From Propionibacteriaceae bacterium (GTDB lineage Bacteria > Actinomycetota > Actinomycetes > Propionibacteriales > Propionibacteriaceae), in NCBI GenBank assembly GCA_030450535.1, contig JAKDIK010000001.1:1-35618 (forward strand): a stretch of DNA of 35,618 nucleotides, written 5' to 3'. Both the position numbers and the translations under genes were made by a program. The notes below the pieces were generated by a model, which was not told the DNA's origin, did not search any database, and saw only the letters and a list, made by a program, of their open reading frames with translations. This document shows positions 33,645 to 35,618 of the stretch, piece after piece; the first letter of the stretch is position 1; each line of letters starts with the position of its first letter.

Positions 33645-34499
33645 ATGCTTCACCGTTCCCCCGTCCACGCCGGACGCCGCACGCTCACCTTTCGCCTGCC
33701 GGGCGACCATGGCCGGATCTCGGTGTGCGGCACGTTCAACGACTGGACGCCCGGGAAGCTGGTGATGGAACCGGCCTCCGACGGGTGGCTGGAGGCGACG
33801 GTCGAGATCCCTGCGGCCGAGGTGGTGGTCTTCCGCTACCGCAGCGATCGGGACTGGTGGTTCGACGAGCTGGACGCCGACGCGATCACCGGTGAGGGCA
33901 GCGTGGTCGAGCCCGCGGCGTCCGATTCTGTCTCCGAGCCCGAGCCCGAGCCCTCCGACGCCGTCTCGTCCCGCGCCGACACTCAACTTCCTGACAAGGG
34001 AGAGGGGGCAGCAACCGGCGCTGATGTCAGAAAGTTGAGTGTCGGCGAGGGCGCGGAGCCTCGGGCGGCGTCCGAGCCAAGCCAGGGCGACACCGCGGAC
34101 GCCGGCCCGCGGCCCCTGACCCCGGCCGATGTGGCCGCCAAGAAGGAGGCCAAGCTCCGCAAGAAGCGCGCCAAACTGGCCCGGGAGGCCGAGAAACGGC
34201 GTCGCGAGATCGAGACGAAGCGCATCGCCGCCGAGAAGCGCGCCAAGAAGCGGGCGGAGGAGGCCGAGGCGCGCGCGATCAAGGTGGCGCGTGAGGCCGA
34301 GAAGGCGAAGGAGGCCGCGCGCAAGGCCGTCGCCAAGGCGGCCAAGAAGGCGCAGGAGGCCCGGATGGCCCACCGCCTGCAGGCAGAGCGGCGCGCTCGA
34401 GCATCCCAGGAGGCGGCGGCTGCGGCAGCCGAGGCGAAGGCGCTGCGGCGTCCGCCGGCGGCGCCGGAGCCCGGGGTTTCTGAAGCCGGCGAGTCCTGA
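33645..34499 (+). CDS. CBM48-like glycogen-binding domain fused to a basic coiled coil
   Basis: 284 aa from ATG at 33645 with GAGAGAGGA just upstream. Residues 12-80 look like a CBM48/AMPK-type glycan-binding domain (LTFRLPGDHGRISVCGTFNDW, then the aromatic-rich FRYRSDRDWWFDEL). A Ser/Pro/Glu-rich linker (85-160) follows, and then about 105 residues (163-270) of almost uninterrupted Lys/Ala/Glu/Arg helix predicted as coiled coil. There is no catalytic domain. A natural reading is a non-enzymatic protein that binds glycogen and holds something else (inference). The linker contains an in-frame copy of the palindromic repeat (residues 111-134). The ATL gene begins 4 bp after its stop. Confidence 0.82.
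   Translation: MLHRSPVHAGRRTLTFRLPGDHGRISVCGTFNDWTPGKLVMEPASDGWLEATVEIPAAEVVVFRYRSDRDWWFDELDADAITGEGSVVEPAASDSVSEPEPEPSDAVSSRADTQLPDKGEGAATGADVRKLSVGEGAEPRAASEPSQGDTADAGPRPLTPADVAAKKEAKLRKKRAKLAREAEKRRREIETKRIAAEKRAKKRAEEAEARAIKVAREAEKAKEAARKAVAKAAKKAQEARMAHRLQAERRARASQEAAAAAAEAKALRRPPAAPEPGVSEAGES
33974..34047. repeat. Palindromic element copy B, inside a coding gene
   Basis: The left arm 33974-33996 and right arm 34025-34047 are 23-bp reverse complements with one mismatch, separated by 28 nt. The outer part GACACTCAACTT is the same as in copy A at 8494-8559, and TGACA follows after 2 bp; inner sequences differ. It keeps the reading frame open and encodes residues 111-134 (ADTQLPDKG...VRKLSVG) of the CBM48/coiled-coil protein, in its disordered linker. 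Confidence 0.9.
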
Positions 34500-34503
34500 G
34501 CAG

Positions 34504-34848
34504 GTGGGTTCTGGCCCGGGCGCCGTCGACCGCGTCCTGCTGGCGGTCGCGATGATCCCGGCCGGACGGGTGGCGTCGTACGGCGATATCGGGCGCGTGG
34601 CGGGCGTGGGCCCGCGCCGGGTGGGCTCGATCCTGCGCGAGCACGGTGACGAGGTCCCGTGGTGGCGGGTGCTGTCGGCGTCCGGGGAATCCCCGGTGCT
34701 GGATGCGGCGCGTCCCCACTGGGACGCCGAGGGCATCGCCGTCCGCCGGGGCGGACTGGGCTGCCGGATGAGCGTCTACCGCGCCGATCCGCATCAACTG
34801 GCTGCTGACTACGCCGAGGCCTCAGGGGACCGGGACGGGCTCGGGTGA
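34504..34848 (+). CDS. Alkyltransferase-like protein (ATL), DNA-binding domain of MGMT without active Cys
   Basis: 114 aa from GTG at 34504, 4 bp after the previous stop, with no clear ribosome site (translational coupling likely). It contains the MGMT C-terminal fold: IPAGRVASYGDIGRVAGVGPRRVGSIL (18-44) with the predicted base-flipping Arg38, then VPWWRVLSASG at 51-61. In true O6-alkylguanine transferases this is PCHRV; here the cysteine is Trp53, the hallmark of ATL proteins. ATLs bind O6-alkylguanine in DNA and hand it to nucleotide excision repair. Its 3' end overlaps the convergent MFS gene by 27 bp. Confidence 0.9.
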   Translation: MGSGPGAVDRVLLAVAMIPAGRVASYGDIGRVAGVGPRRVGSILREHGDEVPWWRVLSASGESPVLDAARPHWDAEGIAVRRGGLGCRMSVYRADPHQLAADYAEASGDRDGLG

Positions 34849-35618
34849 GGGTGCCGGCACCGTCGGCCGGCGGATGCTGAGGACGACCGCCGCTGCCGCC
34901 AGGCACAGCACGGCGGCGATGAACCAGGATTCGGCGTAGCTGCCCGTGAGCTCGCGGAGGTTCCCGGCCAGGGTGGCGCCCGCTCCGGCCCCGACCATGT
35001 GGGAGGCGAACACCCAGCCGAACACGACGCCCGAGCGTTCCAGGCCGAAGTGCTGCCGGCACAGGGCCACGGTGGGCGGCACGGTGGCGACCCAATCGAG
35101 GCCGTAGAAGATGATGAAGAACCACATGCCCCCGGAGATGTCCGGGCCGATGACGCCGGGGAGAAGGAACAGGGCGATGCCGCGTCCGCCGTAGTAGATG
35201 GCGAGCAGCACCCGGGAATCCACTCGGTCGGTGAGCCAGCCGGACGCGACGGTGCCGATGATGTCGAACGCCCCGATCATGGCGAGCAGCATGGCGGCGA
35301 GCATCGTGCTCATGCCGTAGTCGGCCGTGGCGGGGATGAAGTGGGTCTGCATGAGGCCGTTCGTCGACCAGCCGCAGACGAAGAAGGACGCCGCCAGCGC
35401 CCAGAACGGCCAGCGCCGGGCACCAAGGGCGAGGGCCGACAGCGTGGCCCGGACGGCGCCTTCGCGCGCGGTGTGGTCGGTGAAGCGGGCCGGGGCTTCG
35501 GCGGCGGCCGACGGCAGGGGCGTGTCGAGGGCGAGCTCGGGTTCGCCGTAGGGCCGAAGGCCGAGGTCCGCCGGCCGGTCGACGAGGAGGAGCAGGACGA
35601 GGGGGACGAGGGCGAGCG
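34822..35618 (-). CDS. MFS transporter, 5' end outside window
   Basis: The frame is open to the last base, so only the C-terminal ~265 residues are present. After a hydrophobic segment at the window edge comes a central hydrophilic loop (about 50 residues, rich in Ala, Glu and Arg), then six predicted helices: PFWALAASFFVCGWSTNGLMQTHFIPA starts the second half, and MLLAMIGAFDIIGTVASGWLTDRVDSR carries the GxxxDR-type MFS signature. It resembles monocarboxylate/oxalate-type MFS members; substrate unknown. It converges on the ATL gene and overlaps its end by 27 bp. Confidence 0.88.
   Translation of the reverse strand, partial: LALVPLVLLLLVDRPADLGLRPYGEPELALDTPLPSAAAEAPARFTDHTAREGAVRATLSALALGARRWPFWALAASFFVCGWSTNGLMQTHFIPATADYGMSTMLAAMLLAMIGAFDIIGTVASGWLTDRVDSRVLLAIYYGGRGIALFLLPGVIGPDISGGMWFFIIFYGLDWVATVPPTVALCRQHFGLERSGVVFGWVFASHMVGAGAGATLAGNLRELTGSYAESWFIAAVLCLAAAAVVLSIRRPTVPAPSPEPVPVP

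Noticed and set aside
34504..34848. O6-methylguanine-DNA methyltransferase
   Set aside because: The active-site cysteine is replaced by Trp53 (PWWRV) and the protein has only the DNA-binding domain.

Overview
The window is about 35.6 kb of very GC-rich DNA. Gene content and codon style point to an actinobacterium: an hspR-type dnaK-grpE-dnaJ-hspR heat-shock operon with HAIR operators, otsA/otsB trehalose genes, frequent GTG starts, several apparently leaderless starts, and TAGGAT/TAGGCT-like -10 boxes. A Propionibacteriales-like organism is my guess. No rRNA, tRNA, CRISPR array, phage gene or transposase was recognised. Coding density is high, and many convergent genes touch or overlap at their 3' ends.

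Layout. (1) 1-2.9 kb: the 3' part of a DUF3048 (YerB-like) protein, convergent with a GH13 alpha-glucan enzyme. (2) 3.0-8.4 kb: a sugar-acid block. A three-gene TRAP transporter (dctP-dctQ-dctM) is divergent from a zinc dehydrogenase and a D-mannonate dehydratase that overlap by 4 bp; uptake and catabolism of a hexonate or hexuronate is the likely role. (3) 8.4-12.7 kb: an orphan cytochrome P450 divergent from a TetR regulator, then a Cof-type HAD phosphatase divergent from a sugar O-acetyltransferase/TetR pair, with a 14-bp palindrome between them. (4) 12.7-17.5 kb: membrane proteins (YihY/BrkB, ThrE, AI-2E family) and a YfcE-like phosphoesterase. (5) 17.5-20.5 kb: divergent otsB and otsA, then a DinB-like protein. 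(6) 20.5-24.8 kb: a 341-bp non-coding stretch, an overlapping glycosyltransferase/polysaccharide deacetylase pair, a GNAT/SDR pair and MarC. (7) 24.8-29.2 kb: the heat-shock operon behind two HAIR sites, with its repressor HspR as last gene. (8) 29.3-35.6 kb: a solitary ABC-like ATPase, an unrecognised 292-aa protein, an ABC exporter, a RimJ/RimL-like acetyltransferase, a CBM48 plus coiled-coil protein, an alkyltransferase-like (ATL) protein and a partial MFS transporter.

The most unusual signals are repeats. A palindromic element whose arms both begin GACACTCAACTT occurs twice. One copy is a perfect 25-bp-arm hairpin that supplies the last codons and stop of the P450 gene. The other lies in frame inside the linker of the CBM48/coiled-coil protein. 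Separately, tandem repeats of exactly 14 or 15 bp, with a different unit at each locus, sit at or within about 10 bp of four stop codons, and a fifth lies upstream of thrE. Finally, the octamer GGCGTCCG/CGGACGCC recurs about fifty times by hand count, on both strands, in different reading frames and in intergenic DNA.
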